This document shows, one piece after another, positions 62,523 through 64,000 of a DNA stretch of 64,000 bases. Position 1 is the stretch's first letter. Every line of letters starts with the position of its first letter. The notes under the pieces are model-generated. The model saw nothing but the letters and a program-made list of their open reading frames with translations, searched no databases and was not told the DNA's origin. A program made the position numbers and the translations under genes. This stretch comes from Melioribacteraceae bacterium (GTDB taxonomy: Bacteria; Bacteroidota; Ignavibacteria; Ignavibacteriales; Melioribacteraceae), in the NCBI GenBank assembly GCA_027030245.1, contig JALVFE010000038.1, forward strand, positions 112,664 to 176,663, given 5' to 3'.

Positions 62523-63020
62523 TTAGTTGAGGAAAATCTTTTTATCAATCAACGAAGGAGCATATGTGTTTTTCTTAAGTTCTCTGTTTCTTTTTTCAAG
62601 CGTTTCTATCCGTTTTTCCAGTCCGTCTAATTTTCTATGTAGTGTATTGTTCCGGTTATACATTATTTGGGCAATTTTTTCCATAGTGGTTTCAATATTA
62701 AAAGGCTTTAAGATATAATCGGATATTCCAAGGGAAAGAACTTTTTTAAGAGCTAATTTTTCATTTATTGCCGTTATCATAATGACCGGAATATCGTGAT
62801 AATCTTTTTTGTATCTGATTTCTTTTAGAAATTCGTAACCGTCCATTTGCGGCATCATGTAATCCAGAATAATGAAATCCGGTTTGTGAATTTGAATCAT
62901 TTTAAGAGCTTCAAGACCGTCGTTAGCTGTATAAACTTTGCAATAAAACTTCCTTGTTAATATTTTTTTCAGTAAAATCCTTGTTCCGCTATTGTCTTCT
63001 ACTAATAATACGTTAAACAT
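62523..63020 (-). CDS. CheY-like single-domain response regulator with coiled-coil tail
   Basis: This 165-residue protein has a receiver domain (about 1-122) with acidic pair Glu8/Asp9, phospho-acceptor Asp53 (FIILDYMMPQMDGYEF) and Lys105 (ISDYILKPFN). A coiled-coil tail follows (about 125-150, RKLDGLEKRIETLEKRNREL) with no DNA-binding output domain. The tail suggests dimerisation or binding to a partner. GAGGAAA precedes the ATG. No histidine kinase is encoded nearby; small membrane proteins lie on both sides. Confidence 0.92.
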   Translation of the reverse strand: MFNVLLVEDNSGTRILLKKILTRKFYCKVYTANDGLEALKMIQIHKPDFIILDYMMPQMDGYEFLKEIRYKKDYHDIPVIMITAINEKLALKKVLSLGISDYILKPFNIETTMEKIAQIMYNRNNTLHRKLDGLEKRIETLEKRNRELKKNTYAPSLIDKKIFLN

Positions 63021-63041
63021 TTTTTCCTCATAAATTTGTTA

Positions 63042-63356
63042 TTAAACGGAATATTGTTTCCCGAAAAGGAACAAATACCTTAAACCAAAAGATAAAAATC
63101 CACCCATAACCGAAAGAACAAGTTCGGGTGTTTTTATAAATCTGGTTATCAAATGCATAATGTTTGAAAAGTTACCGGAAATTTCGGTGTATGTTTGTTG
63201 AGTCATAATTTCATAACCGATAAAGTTACTTATGAATAAAACGGCTAACGTGAACAGAAATCCTATTATCCACGCAAAAACTAGTGTAGGTGTATGACTT
63301 ACGACTTGTTTTTTCTTTTTACTCATATTTTGAAATCGTCTTCTCATTTTATGCAT
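63042..63356 (-). CDS. Small two-helix membrane protein C
   Basis: This protein has about 104 residues from ATG 63356; ATGs at 63347 and 63326 are also possible and no ribosome site decides. A basic N-terminus (MHKMRRRFQNMSKKKK) is followed by helix 1 (LVFAWIIGFLFTLAVLFISN), a loop of about 30 residues, and helix 2 (ELVLSVMGGFLSFGLRYLFL). It lies 21 bases upstream of the response regulator and is probably co-transcribed with it. It resembles the protein at 62002, especially in helix 2. Function is unknown. Confidence 0.6.
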   Translation of the reverse strand: MHKMRRRFQNMSKKKKQVVSHTPTLVFAWIIGFLFTLAVLFISNFIGYEIMTQQTYTEISGNFSNIMHLITRFIKTPELVLSVMGGFLSFGLRYLFLFGKQYSV

Positions 63357-63590
63357 TATTAATTTTGTTTTCGAAGGCAAATTAGCAGAAACGGTTAGGG
63401 CAATGCTGTGAGGTAACACACATTTTAAGAAAAATTCTCAAAATGAGTGATTTAGTTTAGGAAAAAATAGAAAAGCCACGAATTCACGGATAACAAAAGC
63501 GCAACATTCCGGAAAGGTTGGGTTTTTCTTTGAGTTTTTGCTTTGTAAAATTGCTGCAGTGTTTTCCTAATTAACTATATTATTAAAATG

Positions 63591-63616
63591 TTGGGGACGA
63601 ATAATTTCGTCCCCAA
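63591..63616 (-). terminator. Intrinsic terminator after the right-edge secreted protein gene
   Basis: A perfect 11-bp stem (63591-63601 with 63606-63616) with a 4-base loop lies 9 bases past the minus-strand stop at 63625. It is followed on that strand by CATTTTAATA. Confidence 0.8.
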
Positions 63617-63624
63617 TAAAAATA

Positions 63625-64000
63625 TTATTTCATCAAAATCATTTTTTTCACATCAGTAAAACTTCCGGCTGTTAATTTGTAGAAGTAAATTCCGCTCGGG
63701 AATCCACTTGCATTAAAAGTTACTTCGTAGTTGCCAGGAGATTGTTTTTGGTTTACAAGGATTGCAACTTCTCTGCCAAGAGCATCATAAATTTTCAAGG
63801 TTACGAACCCCTCCTCGGTCCTCCCCTTTGTCAAAGGGGAGGAAGTTGGAATTGAATATTTAATTGTTGTTGAAGGGTTAAACGGATTAGGGTAGTTTTG
63901 GAACAGAATAGCATTTTCCGCTAACGGTTTGTCTACCGATATATTTTGTGTTTTTCCGGTATATTGTTTTCCTATAACATTCGTCTCCGATTCTATTGTT
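63625..64000 (-). CDS. C-terminal end of a secreted type IX sorting-domain protein (partial)
   Basis: The minus-strand frame is open from the right edge to the stop at 63625 and shows the last 125 residues only. They contain the sorting domain NYPNPFNPSTTIKYSIPTSS, then an inserted segment (PLTKGRTEEGFV), then LKIYDALGREVAILVNQKQS and the final strand SFTDVKKMILMK. The catalytic or binding part lies outside the window. The inserted segment comes from the 49-bp palindromic element also found at 12106-12154. Confidence 0.9.
   Translation of the reverse strand, partial: TIESETNVIGKQYTGKTQNISVDKPLAENAILFQNYPNPFNPSTTIKYSIPTSSPLTKGRTEEGFVTLKIYDALGREVAILVNQKQSPGNYEVTFNASGFPSGIYFYKLTAGSFTDVKKMILMK
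63801..63849 (-). repeat. Short palindromic element inserted in frame in a sorting domain (second copy)
   Basis: This 49-bp segment has an 11-bp inverted repeat around a single central base (63820-63830 with 63832-63842). It is 45/49 identical to 12106-12154 in inverse orientation. It is read through in the same protein context and the same frame. Confidence 0.85.

Noticed and set aside
63475..63500. CCACGAATTCACGGATAAC near 63477 as a dispersed repeat
   Set aside because: It resembles short repeats seen in other genomes, but only one copy is present here and there is no hairpin, so it cannot be supported from this window.
1..64000. tRNA, rRNA, CRISPR arrays and transposase genes
   Set aside because: Intergenic regions were read on both strands; no cloverleaf, rRNA segment, regularly spaced repeat array or transposase-like frame was seen.

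Overview
The window looks like a chromosomal segment from a member of the Ignavibacteria (Bacteroidota/Chlorobi lineage). The DNA is AT-rich. Several secreted proteins end in the NYPNPFNP-type sorting domain used with type IX secretion. A PorV/PorQ-like protein, a complete Bat aerotolerance operon and a three-gene succinate dehydrogenase/fumarate reductase support this placement. Family assignments come from reading translated sequence, not from searches.

Region 1 (1-26874) is a glycan-use locus. A LacI-type regulator (1906-2904) heads thirteen further co-directional genes. A divergent, window-truncated secreted discoidin-type protein (1-1672) lies beside it. Three LacI-like operators (1689-1702, 1870-1883, 15364-15377) sit before the divergent gene, before lacI and before the second half of the locus. 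The genes encode two surface proteins built from CBM9-like modules (three and two copies), a GH94 phosphorylase, a cytosolic GH2 glycosidase, two GH144-like (PF10091 'glycoamylase') proteins, a complete sugar ABC importer, and a TonB-dependent receptor followed by a large FN3 protein and a PorV-like barrel. The simplest reading is stepwise use of a beta-glucan, with beta-1,2-glucan the best candidate. Polymer would be cut at the cell surface, passed through the TonB receptor, trimmed in the periplasm by a lipoprotein glucanase, imported by the ABC system, and split in the cytoplasm by phosphorolysis (GH94) and hydrolysis (GH2). The substrate is inferred, not shown.

Region 2 (26871-34069) holds a minus-strand glycerophosphodiester/glycerol-3-phosphate cluster (GDPD, an alpha/beta hydrolase, GlpD), then small household genes: an MBL-fold hydrolase, a CDGSH Fe-S protein, a monothiol thioredoxin-like protein and a SlyD-type isomerase. 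At 32583-32880 there is a block of five GTCAT-type hairpin repeats between imperfect inverted ends. A perfect CRP-type dyad lies at 33630-33645.

Region 3 (34131-42370) is an eight-gene minus-strand Bat operon: moxR, a DUF58 protein, a membrane protein, batA, batB, batC, batD and batE. Region 4 (42692-49290) carries a Lon-family AAA protease, pyruvate kinase, an AmmeMemoRadiSam-type radical SAM enzyme, a GYD protein, a CBM48-like protein and a LysE-type exporter.

Region 5 (49384-57912) has a giant surface protein with five lamin-tail domains, an unknown protein, two CheW proteins and a chemoreceptor. Region 6 (58151-64000) has sdhCAB, three small two-helix membrane proteins around a CheY-like regulator, and the C-terminus of another secreted protein. 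That last protein carries the same in-frame 49-bp palindromic element as the secreted GH144 protein 51 kb away. No rRNA, tRNA, CRISPR array or transposase gene was seen.
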